Positions 44,636 through 54,100 of a stretch of 64,000 nt of DNA are shown piece by piece (the stretch's first letter is position 1; every line of letters starts with the position of its first letter). The stretch lies in the NCBI RefSeq assembly GCF_050750585.1, contig NZ_JBOJLM010000013.1, positions 41,367-105,366 on the forward strand, read 5' to 3'. This stretch comes from Salinimicrobium sp050750585. Lineage in GTDB: Bacteria > Bacteroidota > Bacteroidia > Flavobacteriales > Flavobacteriaceae. Made by a program: the position numbers and the translations under genes. The notes under the pieces were generated by a model that was not told where the DNA came from, did not search any database, and saw nothing but the letters and a program-made list of their open reading frames with translations.

Positions 44636-44727
44636 TTTAAAATGAATAAATTCCCTTAGATTTTGTTAAAGTGAACAAATAATGATGCTAATCAGTTTTT
44701 GAGTATATTTAAATTTATTTTTGGTGC

Positions 44728-45978
44728 ATGAAGTTAAACTTATCCTTCTTTTTCTTTTTACTCCTGGGAATTTTTTCTGCTGCCGCACAGACGGTAGAAA
44801 ATCCTCCTCCAAATTTTATAAGAACCGTAATCTTTACTGGCTCTAACGAGTATAGCGGAGTGCCTGTCATTAAACTGGGAGAGCCTCTGTTGCTCACTTT
44901 TGACGACCTGGTAGGCGATGAGGCCAATTACTATTACACTATTGAGCATTTTAATTACGACTGGACACCTTCAGAATTACTTAAAAATGAGTATTTAGAA
45001 GGCTTTGATAACGTTCGCATTACTAACTACGAGAATTCTTTCAACACGCTTCAGCTTTACTCTCACTACGAGCTGCGCATCCCCAATGACAATACCCGTT
45101 CGCTTAAAGTTAGTGGTAATTATTTAATAAAGATCTTTAACGATAATAAAGAACTGGTATTCTCCCGAAAGTTCATTGTTTACGAACCTCTTACCCGTGT
45201 GCAGGTAGCCGTGCGAAAATCTTCGGAAGTGAGAAATATTCAAACAAAACACGTGGTGAATTTTGAAGTAGACTCGCCCGAATTCATTATTCGCAACCCG
45301 GAACAATCAACCTGGGCGGTTATCCTTCAAAACAACAATTTAAAAACCGCGATCTACAACATACGCCCACAGTACCACATTGGCACCAGCCTTATTTATA
45401 AATACAACGACCTCACTTCCTTCTGGGCCGGTAACGAATTCCTTAGTTTTGACAGCAAAGATTTGCGGGCGGCAACCGTAAAAATACAGTACATTGACCT
45501 CCAGGATCTATATCATCATTACCTCTTCCCAGACGCGATAAGGGCATTTGAACACTACACCTATAATCCCGATATCAACGGAAAATTTTTGGTGAGAAAA
45601 TTTCAAGCGCTTGAAGACGATATTGAGGCCGGCTACGTGTGGACCCATTTTGCCCTCGCTGCCCCCGAGCCTTTTGAAGGTGGTGAAGTACATCTTTACG
45701 GCCAGTTTAATAATTTCGTGCTTGATGAAAGCACAAAACTCGAATACAACCCTAACACCGGCGCTTATGAAACGGCACGCCTCTTCAAACAGGGATACTA
45801 CGATTACAAATATGTATTTCTTCGGAAGGATGGCATTCTTGATGAAGGTTTTATAAGCGGAAATTTTGTTAGCACCGAAAACGATTATACCGTGCTCATC
45901 TACTACCTGCCTCCCGGCGGAAGGTTTACCAGGGTTATTGGAATGGGCTCAGCTACTTCATTAAACATCAGCAATTAA
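44728..45978 (+). CDS. Type IX secretion system plug protein (DUF5103)
   Basis: Exported protein (416 aa) of the DUF5103 family, named for the plug that closes the periplasmic side of the SprA translocon of the T9SS. The signal peptide ends near SAAAQ (about residue 21). The N-terminal beta domain (RTVIFTGSNEYSGVPVIKLGEPLLLTFDDL) and the repeated ladder YYTIEHFNYDWTPSELLKNEY are family hallmarks, and the final part resembles an early-set domain (VHLYGQFNNFVLDESTKLEYN). It fits the T9SS cargo found at 9839-14911 and 51160-61839. An exact -7 element ends 4 bases before its ATG. Confidence 0.9.
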   Translation: MKLNLSFFFFLLLGIFSAAAQTVENPPPNFIRTVIFTGSNEYSGVPVIKLGEPLLLTFDDLVGDEANYYYTIEHFNYDWTPSELLKNEYLEGFDNVRITNYENSFNTLQLYSHYELRIPNDNTRSLKVSGNYLIKIFNDNKELVFSRKFIVYEPLTRVQVAVRKSSEVRNIQTKHVVNFEVDSPEFIIRNPEQSTWAVILQNNNLKTAIYNIRPQYHIGTSLIYKYNDLTSFWAGNEFLSFDSKDLRAATVKIQYIDLQDLYHHYLFPDAIRAFEHYTYNPDINGKFLVRKFQALEDDIEAGYVWTHFALAAPEPFEGGEVHLYGQFNNFVLDESTKLEYNPNTGAYETARLFKQGYYDYKYVFLRKDGILDEGFISGNFVSTENDYTVLIYYLPPGGRFTRVIGMGSATSLNISN

Positions 45979-45997
45979 ATTATCTGCATAGTTTCTC

Positions 45998-47080
45998 ATG
46001 AACGAGGGTCAAAATTTACCGAAGATATACAAGGAGCGGCATAAACTGAAGTACCGCAGCACAGAATGCCTAAACTGCCATCATCCTCTTGATATCAGTG
46101 ATGAATTTTGCCCAAACTGCAGTCAGCTTAACAGCACCAAAAAGCTGGCTTTTAACGATTTTTTCAACGAATTTTTCGCCGGAATTTTTGCTTACGATTC
46201 CCGGTTTTACAGAACCCTGGGAGCCCTGCTTTTTAAACCCGGAAAAATCTCAAAAGATTACATCCAGGGAAAGAGGGTGCGTTATGCCAATCCTTACCGG
46301 TTTTACCTAAGCGCTTCCATTATTTTTTTCCTGCTTTGGAGTGTCACTCACGAAGTTGAATCACCCATTAACTTCGACCTGGAAGGCAGTGCAGAAGAAC
46401 AAAAGGAAGTTGATTCCATTTTAACCGCCCAGGGTATAGAAAACCCGCCTTTAGAAGTATTTCTTCCTGCCAACGACAGCATCTCAACCCCAGAATATAT
46501 TGCGGAAAAAGATCTGGACACCATGAGCTTTTTAAATGCCCGAATAAAGCAATGGCAGGTATTTTCAGATCATTATGAAGCTACCGGGATGAGAAATTCC
46601 AAAGTTGCTTTAGACAGCCTCAATTATTCAAATTCCCGCTTTAATCAATGGTTTTACAAGAAAACCGTGAACTCAAAAATATTCGGTTCAGATGCTAATC
46701 TTTTCTGGAGTTATTTTTACAGCAAGCTGCCGTTCATCATCTTCTTTTACCTTCCGGTTTTTGCGCTGTTCATCTGGCTGCTTTATTTGAGGAGGCCTTT
46801 CACATACATGGAACATCTCATCTTTACCTTCCACAATCAAACCACCTGGTTTGTGCTTTTTGGAATAGCAGTGGGCATTAATACGCTCTTCAACAGCAAT
46901 TTTGCCACCGCGCTTGCCATGTTCATCTTCGCTTTTTACCTCTATAAAGCTTTTAGAAAATTCTACGGACAGGGAAGAGTTAAAACGTTGATAAAGTTTA
47001 TTATAATAAATATTATATTCTTTACTTTAGCTTTATTAGCATTCATATTTTCGGTGCTGGCTTCATTTGCGATCTACTAG
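45998..47080 (+). CDS. DUF3667 membrane protein with zinc ribbon
   Basis: Membrane protein (360 aa) of the DUF3667 family. A zinc-ribbon pair (Cys24-x2-Cys27 and Cys38-x2-Cys41) opens the protein, followed by FNEFFAGIFAYDSRFYRTL and a KPGKISKDYIQGKRVRYANPYRFYLSAS signature. Hydrophobic segments lie near 103-122, 243-265, 283-305 and 325-357, and a charged soluble loop (about 125-240) separates the first from the rest. The function is unknown. It follows the T9SS plug gene by 19 bases, probably in one transcript. Confidence 0.85.
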   Translation: MNEGQNLPKIYKERHKLKYRSTECLNCHHPLDISDEFCPNCSQLNSTKKLAFNDFFNEFFAGIFAYDSRFYRTLGALLFKPGKISKDYIQGKRVRYANPYRFYLSASIIFFLLWSVTHEVESPINFDLEGSAEEQKEVDSILTAQGIENPPLEVFLPANDSISTPEYIAEKDLDTMSFLNARIKQWQVFSDHYEATGMRNSKVALDSLNYSNSRFNQWFYKKTVNSKIFGSDANLFWSYFYSKLPFIIFFYLPVFALFIWLLYLRRPFTYMEHLIFTFHNQTTWFVLFGIAVGINTLFNSNFATALAMFIFAFYLYKAFRKFYGQGRVKTLIKFIIINIIFFTLALLAFIFSVLASFAIY

Positions 47081-47081
47081 C

Positions 47082-47468
47082 ATGATTCAACAAATTACCA
47101 GAGGCATAAAAATCTCTATAGAAACAAATTTTGAAGGGACTTTCTATAAAAACTATAGAGTCCACTTCGCCTTTGGCTATCAAATCACTATTGAGAATCA
47201 AAGTAAAGATTCTGTGCAACTCAGTTCCAGGTTCTGGAAGATAAAAGATGCGCTTAACCGTACAGAAATTGTGGAAGGCGAAGGAGTAATAGGAAAGAAA
47301 CCGGTGCTTAAACCGGGAGAATCCCACACCTACAAAAGCGGATGTCTACTCACCTCTCCATTTGGATCTATGAGCGGCTTTTACAGCATGATCAATTTTA
47401 CTTCCACCAGGAAATTCAGAGTCGCCATTCCCTCCTTTAAACTCAGCGCCCCTTTTGCATTGAATTAG
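47082..47468 (+). CDS. apaG: ApaG family protein
   Basis: Single-domain protein (128 aa) of the ApaG family with a fibronectin-III-like fold. The conserved blocks are YRVHFAFGYQITIENQS, LSSRFWKIKDA, EIVEGEGVIGKKPVLKPGESHTYKS and MSGFYSM. Cellular roles proposed for homologues (Co2+/Mg2+ resistance, binding of nucleotides) are unsettled. The ATG at 47082 lies 1 base after the DUF3667 stop. Its 3' end is followed by the heptamer-repeat block. Confidence 0.93.
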   Translation: MIQQITRGIKISIETNFEGTFYKNYRVHFAFGYQITIENQSKDSVQLSSRFWKIKDALNRTEIVEGEGVIGKKPVLKPGESHTYKSGCLLTSPFGSMSGFYSMINFTSTRKFRVAIPSFKLSAPFALN

Positions 47469-47492
47469 CTCATTTTTGACACCCCCATAGTG

Positions 47493-47548
47493 GTCAGTAG
47501 TCAGTAGTCAGTAGTCAGAAGTCAGAAGTCAGAAGTCAGAAGTCAGAA
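47493..47548. repeat. Eight-copy heptamer array GTCAGTA/GTCAGAA
   Basis: Three GTCAGTA followed by five GTCAGAA units with no interruption. It opens a 937-base gene-free stretch (47469-48405) that follows apaG. Confidence 0.95.
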
Positions 47549-47552
47549 AATA

Positions 47553-48400
47553 AAAAAAATAAACTGCACTGAGGAACTTCGCAACCCGAAAATGTGCAAC
47601 TATATACAGGCAAGCTCACTTACGAACTTCGCAACCCGAAACGGAAAACCTGAACTGAATAACCGGAAGACTCAATTCGGAACTTCTCAACACGCAACCT
47701 GCAACGGGTAGGCTATTCCCTTCAAATCAACATCAGAAAATGCCATTTTTGACAACTCGACAGTAGCCAGTGGTCAGAAAAAATAAACTGCACTGAGGAA
47801 CTTCGCAACCCGCAACTTGCAACCGGGAGCCTGCGACCCCTAAAAGGCAACACGCAACCTGCAACGGATAACCTATTCTCTTCAATAATTATCTTCAAAT
47901 CAACATCGTAAAATGTCATTTTTGACAACCCTAAAACTCGCAATTTCGCAACCTGCAACAGGAGCCTGCGACGTGCAAGGTGCAACCGGGAGCCTGCGAC
48001 CCCTAAAAGGCAACTTGCAACCTGTAACGGGTAACATATTCTCTCCAAATCAACATCATAAAATGCTATTTTTGACACTCTAAAACTCGAAACTTCGCAA
48101 CCCGCAACCTGCAACCTGGAACAGAAAACCTGCAACCAATTCTCTTCATTTCTTATCTTCAAATCTACATCGTAAAATGTCATTTTTAACACCTAAAACT
48201 CTGAACTTCGCAACCTGCAACAGGAGCCTGCAACGTGCAACCTGCAACCGGGAGCCTGTGAAAATGAACAACAAAACTGAATTGAAGAAAGGACAACACG
48301 CAATTCGGAACTTCACAACAAGTAACTTGCAACCTGCAACCTGTAACTTGGAACCTGGAACAGAAAACCTGCAACGAGAGCCTGCGACCACAATCGATTA
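47553..48400. repeat. Composite heptamer-rich non-coding repeat block
   Basis: Runs of degenerate seven-base units related to GCAACCT (for example gcaacct, gtaactt, ggaacct, ggaacag) alternate with a conserved block TTCAAATCAACATCGT plus AAAATGNCATTTTTGACA. The conserved block ends near 47752, 47925, 48075 and 48188, giving four composite units of decreasing length. Because seven is prime to three, open frames here code for heptad-like peptides, but codon use and start contexts do not support a gene. Confidence 0.85.
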
Positions 48401-48405
48401 CACCC

Positions 48406-49125
48406 TCAACTCAATTCCAAATTTAAGGTCGATTCCTCTCCAGTAGCCAGATCTTTATAGTAGAATGATTCTTTTGCTTCAGAAATGATCGCCTGGGAGA
48501 CGCTCACGGTCTTTACAAAACCCCGATCCATAACCACACCTTTGTCGCTGTCTCCTTTTCCTGCTGAAAAGTGGAAATTGAGCAATGCTTCAGGATCTAT
48601 ATTCTCTTTCTGCTGAAGTTGAAGCTCTAAAAACCACTCTTCCCGCAGCTGCTTCATTTCTTCAGAATAAAGCGGACTCGAAGACCAGATGTGAGGCTTC
48701 AGCGGCAACTTCTTAAAATGCTTTTGATTTCCATCCCACACAAGTTCAAAAAATAAAAGTTGCTCTTGCCAATCGGCTGCTACGATAGTAAAAGGTTCAA
48801 CTTCAGAAAAGTTATAGCCTTCAACAGCTTCAGTAAAATCTTCAGCAGCCAATAGATCTTTTACCACCACTCCCCTGCTTTTGCCGTAAGGCAGTTTTCG
48901 TTCATGCTTTTTAAAGGCACCATTCAGCAGACAAATGGCACGTTTGCGATCGCTCACTCCCAGCCAGGTGCCCCCGGCCAAAACATCTTTCGGAAATGCC
49001 ATTTTTGAGCCTGCAACATCATAGGTTTTTGGCGGCAGTGTTTGCCTCCCCGGAGCCTCATCACGATTGGAAGTAAGAACAAACGAATTATGGCCTTTTA
49101 AAGGCAGGATAGTAACCGTACACAT
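48406..49125 (-). CDS. NRDE/TANGO2 family protein
   Basis: Protein of 239 aa in the NRDE (TANGO2-like) family. The N-terminus MCTVTILP with Cys2, the TSNRDE signature, GGTWLGVSDRKRAICLLN and KSRGVVVKDLL are characteristic. Cys2 could be an N-terminal nucleophile after Met removal, as proposed for Ntn-hydrolase relatives; heme trafficking has been proposed for TANGO2 homologues. Both are family inferences. One copy of the dispersed motif (48994-49008) lies inside the gene. The 3' end abuts the heptamer block. Confidence 0.88.
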   Translation of the reverse strand: MCTVTILPLKGHNSFVLTSNRDEAPGRQTLPPKTYDVAGSKMAFPKDVLAGGTWLGVSDRKRAICLLNGAFKKHERKLPYGKSRGVVVKDLLAAEDFTEAVEGYNFSEVEPFTIVAADWQEQLLFFELVWDGNQKHFKKLPLKPHIWSSSPLYSEEMKQLREEWFLELQLQQKENIDPEALLNFHFSAGKGDSDKGVVMDRGFVKTVSVSQAIISEAKESFYYKDLATGEESTLNLELS

Positions 49126-49263
49126 TATGAAAAAATTAAGATTTTTTACCTTTTAGGTGCTGATATTGAGTAAAGTTCAGTAAAAAATTGAGTAAGTAAA
49201 ACTATTTTAATTTTTTTACCTTTACGACCATACATTTAGAAATCAAAAAAAAATTACAACAGT

Positions 49264-50889
49264 ATGGGAAAAGGTGTATTCCAGGTTCCGCAGGCAGTAA
49301 ATGAACCCGTAAAGTCATATGCCCCGGGAACACCCGAAAGAGAAGCCGTTTTAAAGGCTTATAAAGAATTGTACAACAGCAAGGTAGAGGTACCACTTTA
49401 TATTGGTGGCGAAGAGATCAAAACTGGTGATACAGCACCTATGAATCCGCCGCACGATCATCAGCATCATCTTGGAGACTATCATAAAGCTTCAAAAGAG
49501 CATGTGGAAAAGGCGATACAATCTGCTCTTGATGCCCGCGAAAAATGGGCAAATCTTGAATGGGAACAAAGAGCAGCCGTTTTTCTAAAAGCAGCCGAGC
49601 TTATTGCCGGTCCTTACCGTTACAAGATCAATGCTGCGACCATGATTGGGCAGTCAAAAAATATATTTCAGGCTGAAATTGACTCGGCTTGTGAATTGAT
49701 AGACTTCCTTCGTTTCAATGTAGAGTACATGACACGCATTTATGAGGAACAACCTGAATCTTCTTCGGAAGCATGGAACAGGCTCGAATACCGCCCTCTT
49801 GAAGGTTTTGTATATGCAGTAACTCCTTTTAATTTTACGGCAATTGCGGGTAATTTACCCTCGGCCCCTGCATTAATGGGGAATGTTGCGGTTTGGAAAC
49901 CAAGCGACTCGCAGGTATATTCGGCCAAGGTAATTATGGAAGTATTTAAGGAAGCCGGATTGCCAGATGGTGTTATTAATATGGTGATGGGAGACCCAAA
50001 AATGATCTCAGACACTATTCTGGCAAATAGAGAATTCTCCGGAATCCACTTCACCGGAAGTACAACGGTCTTTAAAAACCTTTGGAAGCAGATTGGTGAG
50101 AATATTCACAACTACAGATCGTACCCCCGAATTGTGGGAGAAACAGGTGGTAAGGATTTCATTCTTGCGCACCCAAGTGCAAAACCAAAGCAGGTTGCAA
50201 CGGCTATTTCGAGAGGAGCATTTGAATTCCAGGGGCAAAAATGTAGCGCTGCTTCAAGAGTTTACATCCCAAAAAGCATGTGGGCAGAAGTTAAGAATTA
50301 CCTGGTAGAAGATGTGAAATCTTTCAAGATGGGATCACCCGAAGATATGAGCAACTTCATCACTGCGGTAATTCACGAGGCTTCGTTCGATAAGCTGGCG
50401 AAATTCATTGATGCTGCAAAAAATGACAGCGATGCTGAAATTGTAGTTGGTGGAAATTACGATAAATCTAAAGGCTGGTTCATAGAACCTACAGTTATAC
50501 TTACAGAGAACCCTAAATACAGTACGATGTGTACCGAACTTTTTGGACCTGTAGTGACAGTGTACCTGTATGAGGATGAAAAATGGAATGAAACCCTCAA
50601 GTTGATAGATGACTCTGAATATGCGCTTACTGGTGCAATTCTTTCTCAAGACCGTTACGCAGCTGCGGAAGCTACCAAAGCATTACAGAATGCCGCAGGA
50701 AACTTCTACATCAATGACAAACCTACAGGAGCCGTTGTGGGACAACAACCTTTTGGAGGAGCACGTGGAAGCGGAACCAATGATAAAGCAGGATCTATCC
50801 TCAACCTATATCGATGGATCTCACCAAGAACTATCAAGGAAACTTTTGTAACTGCAACAGATTACAGATACCCATTCCTGGGAGAATAG
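49264..50889 (+). CDS. pruA: L-glutamate gamma-semialdehyde dehydrogenase
   Basis: NAD+-dependent 1-pyrroline-5-carboxylate dehydrogenase (541 aa), the second step of proline catabolism, which yields glutamate. Glu293 in VGETGGKDF and nucleophile Cys327 in GQKCSAASR match the aldehyde dehydrogenase active site, and AVTPFNFTAIAGNLPSAPAL, FTGSTTVF and TELFGPVVTVYLY are typical of the Bacteroidota enzyme. It is a stand-alone PruA without the PutA domain. The gene has its own strong terminator. Confidence 0.96.
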   Translation: MGKGVFQVPQAVNEPVKSYAPGTPEREAVLKAYKELYNSKVEVPLYIGGEEIKTGDTAPMNPPHDHQHHLGDYHKASKEHVEKAIQSALDAREKWANLEWEQRAAVFLKAAELIAGPYRYKINAATMIGQSKNIFQAEIDSACELIDFLRFNVEYMTRIYEEQPESSSEAWNRLEYRPLEGFVYAVTPFNFTAIAGNLPSAPALMGNVAVWKPSDSQVYSAKVIMEVFKEAGLPDGVINMVMGDPKMISDTILANREFSGIHFTGSTTVFKNLWKQIGENIHNYRSYPRIVGETGGKDFILAHPSAKPKQVATAISRGAFEFQGQKCSAASRVYIPKSMWAEVKNYLVEDVKSFKMGSPEDMSNFITAVIHEASFDKLAKFIDAAKNDSDAEIVVGGNYDKSKGWFIEPTVILTENPKYSTMCTELFGPVVTVYLYEDEKWNETLKLIDDSEYALTGAILSQDRYAAAEATKALQNAAGNFYINDKPTGAVVGQQPFGGARGSGTNDKAGSILNLYRWISPRTIKETFVTATDYRYPFLGE

Positions 50890-50910
50890 CAAAACAACCC
50901 TTCATTAAAA

Positions 50911-50946
50911 GCCGCCAGAAAAATATTTTCTGGCGGCTTTTTTTTT
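50911..50946 (+). terminator. Rho-independent terminator of pruA
   Basis: A perfect 12-base GCCGCCAGAAAA/TTTTCTGGCGGC stem (loop of 3) followed by nine or more T residues, 22 bases after the pruA stop. Downstream to 51159 there is only a small TTAAGAC/GTCTTAA hairpin (51111-51132). Confidence 0.92.
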
Positions 50947-51159
50947 GACTTTTTTAAACCTTTGCTAATGCAAGAGTTTTTATCATAAAATTCTTACATA
51001 CAGAAAGTTAAATTAAAATATAATAAGTTAAATCCTCACCTCTGGACGTTTTTTGCGGCCTTTAGCCGAAAGCCCTGATAATTTAAGTTAATTCGCAGTA
51101 CCTTAGACTGTTAAGACACCCCTCGGTCTTAACTCCCCCTTCCCCAATATGCTGTGAAT

Positions 51160-54100
51160 ATGGTTAAAAAACTATTCTTAAAAGTTTTCACTTTTTGGGC
51201 TTTTATTCTTACCTCGATTTTGGGGTGGGGACAATGTCCTACGTCTGTAAATATCACTGCATCACCGGGAACAACGATTTGTGCAGGGGAACCTGTGGAA
51301 TTTACCGCCGCCCTGGATGGAACTGGTACAAATCTTCTATACCAATGGCAGGTTAATGGGGTAAATGAGGGTTCAAAAACTTCTTCCAATACTTTTACTG
51401 GTAATACTCTTCAGGATGGACATACTGTTAGAGTGGTTGTTACAGCCGATTGTCTTGCTACACCTTTGACGAGTAATTCTCTTGCAGTAACTGTGAACCC
51501 AATTCCCACAGTAACTACTGCAAATACAGCAACAATATGCAGTGGAACCGGACCTAATATTGCTTTAAATGCTTCTACACCCAGCTCGTTTTCCTGGACA
51601 GTAGGAACCGTCACAGGAGGTATAACAGGTGCAAGTGCAGGATCGGGATCGACAATAAATCAAATTTTAACCAATCCCAGCAGTTCAGCTGCAGGGACAG
51701 TTCAGTATATCGTCACACCTACTGCTACGACAGGAAATTGTGAAGGGTACCCTTACACAATTACGGTTACGGTAAATCCAAAACCGTTGGTAACAACAAC
51801 CAACTCAATCACAGTATGCAGTGGAACAAGTCCGAATATCTCTTTAAGTGCTTCTACACCGAGTTCCTTTTCCTGGACAGTAGGTTCTATCACCGGAGGA
51901 ATAACAGGGGCAAGTGCCGGTTCGGGATCTACAATTAATCAGACCCTCACGAATACAGGTAATACAACAGGCACAGTTCAGTATGTGGTAACACCAACCG
52001 CTAATGCAGGAAGTTGTACAGGTGCACCATATACAATTACAGTAACAGTAAATTCGAAACCTACCATAACTACTGCCAGCTCTGCAACCATATGCAGTGA
52101 GACCAGTCCAAACATCCCTTTGACTGCTTCTACACCAAGTACGTTTTCCTGGACAGTAGGATCCATTACGGGAGGTATCACAGGTGCAAGTGCGGGTTCG
52201 GGATCTACCATTAATCAGACTCTCACGAACCCAAGTAGTTCATCTGCAGGCACAGTTCAATATATCGTAACACCTACTGCCGCTACAGGAAACTGTGCGG
52301 GGGAGCCTTACACAATTACGGTAACGGTAAATCCGAAACCTACTGTAACCACAGCAAATTCTGCAACAATATGTAGTGGTGCAAGTCCTAATATTCCATT
52401 GACTGCATCTACACCGGGTACTTTCTCCTGGACTGTAGGATCCAATACAGGAAATATTTCAGGTGCAAGTGCAGGATCAGGATCAACAATAAATCAGACC
52501 CTAACCAATCCAGGCAACTCAACAGCAGGGACTGTTCAGTATATAGTAACCCCTACCGCTACTACAGGAAGTTGTGAAGGGGAACCTTACACAATTACGG
52601 TAACGGTAAATCCGGAACCTACTGTAACAACAGCAAACTCTGCAACAGTATGTAGTGGTGCAAGTCCTAATATTCCATTGACTGCATCTACACCCAGTAC
52701 TTTCTCCTGGATCGTGGGATCCAATACAGGAAATATTTCAGGTGCAAGTGCAGGAAATGGATCAACAATAGATCAGACCCTAACCAACCCCAGCAACTCA
52801 TCAGCTGGGACAGTACAATATATCGTAACACCCACAGCTACTACAGGAAGCTGTGAAGGGGAACCCTATACTATTACAGTAACGGTAAATCCAAAACCTA
52901 CTGTAACAACAGCAAATTCCGCAACAGTATGTAGTGGCTTCGGACCTAATATTTCATTGGCTGCTTCTACTCCAGGTTCATTTTCATGGACCGTTGGAAC
53001 CGTTACGGGAGGTATTACAGGTGCAAGTGCGGGAAATGGATCAACAATAAATCAGACCTTAATCAACCCCAGCAACTCAACAGCAGGGACCGTAGAGTAT
53101 ATTGTTACCCCTACAGCTAATGCAGAAAATTGTGCAGGTGAGCCATATACAATTACTGTGACTGTGAACCCGACTCTTATACCTTCTGTTACCATCTCAT
53201 CAACTTCAACTGATATTTGTACCTCAACAGCCTCTGGCTCAACTCCCGTAACATTTACTGCCACACCGGTTCATGGTGGAGCTTCTCCAACATATGAATG
53301 GAGAAGAAATGGTTCAGGCATTTCCGGCGCGACAGGTGCAACTTACACTGCTTCTTCCTTAGCTGATGGTTCTCAAATTTCAGTGGTAATGACCTCTAAT
53401 GCCACCTGTGGATCACCTGTTACTGCAACCAGTAATGTAATAACGATTAAAGGGTATACACCTCCTGCAACTCCTGTTTTCGATCCTGTTCCAACACAGG
53501 GTGGGCCAGTAAATACTACTCTACTTTGTCCACCAAATACTGGTCTGGTTTATAAGGTGGCCTCAGATCCAAATGTCACCAGCTATAACTGGACATTGCC
53601 AACCGGGTGGGTAATTACGGCCGGAGCGGAAACTAACTCCATTACAATTAATAATAGTAACTTAAATGCAGGAACATATAATCTGGTGGCAACAGCGATG
53701 AATGCTTGTGGAAGTAGTTCTACTACCTTGCCGGTCACTATTGAAAAGGCTGCCTCCGTCTATGCAGGCGCGGATACTTCCATTTGTATGAATGGAAGTT
53801 ATAGTATAACTGACTCAGATTATAGTGGGTATATAAATAGTGGTGGTCAAAATGCCCCAACCTGGACTGTAAGTCCTGCTGGAAGTGGTTCTTTTAGCAA
53901 CATAAAAGCCAAAAATCCTACTTTTACTCCTTCAAAGGATTTCATAGGCTCAATTACCCTAACTCTCACAAGTACAAAAACTACAGGGAATTTTAATTGC
54001 GCTCAACTATCTGATAAAATGATTCTAACAGTGAACGCACCTCCTGCAATCACTGCTCAGCCTTCAACAACTGCACAGATATTATGTCTAAATGCTGCTG

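Noticed and set aside
47493..48400. CRISPR array
   Set aside because: Units are seven bases long and abut each other, spacers are absent, and no cas genes are in the window.
48389..48402. AATCGATTACA match to the susC operator candidates
   Set aside because: Only 11 of 14 positions match, there is one site, and it lies at the 3' end of an unrelated gene beside low-complexity repeats.
48177..48446. Open frames across the heptamer repeat block, for example peptides with repeated ATCNREP-like heptads
   Set aside because: They arise from seven-base repeats read in three frames on both strands. No start context, no homology and no stable codon pattern support translation.
51111..51132. TTAAGAC/GTCTTAA hairpin as terminator or riboswitch before the giant adhesin gene
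   Set aside because: Seven-base stem without a T tract or any further conserved structure; too small to call.
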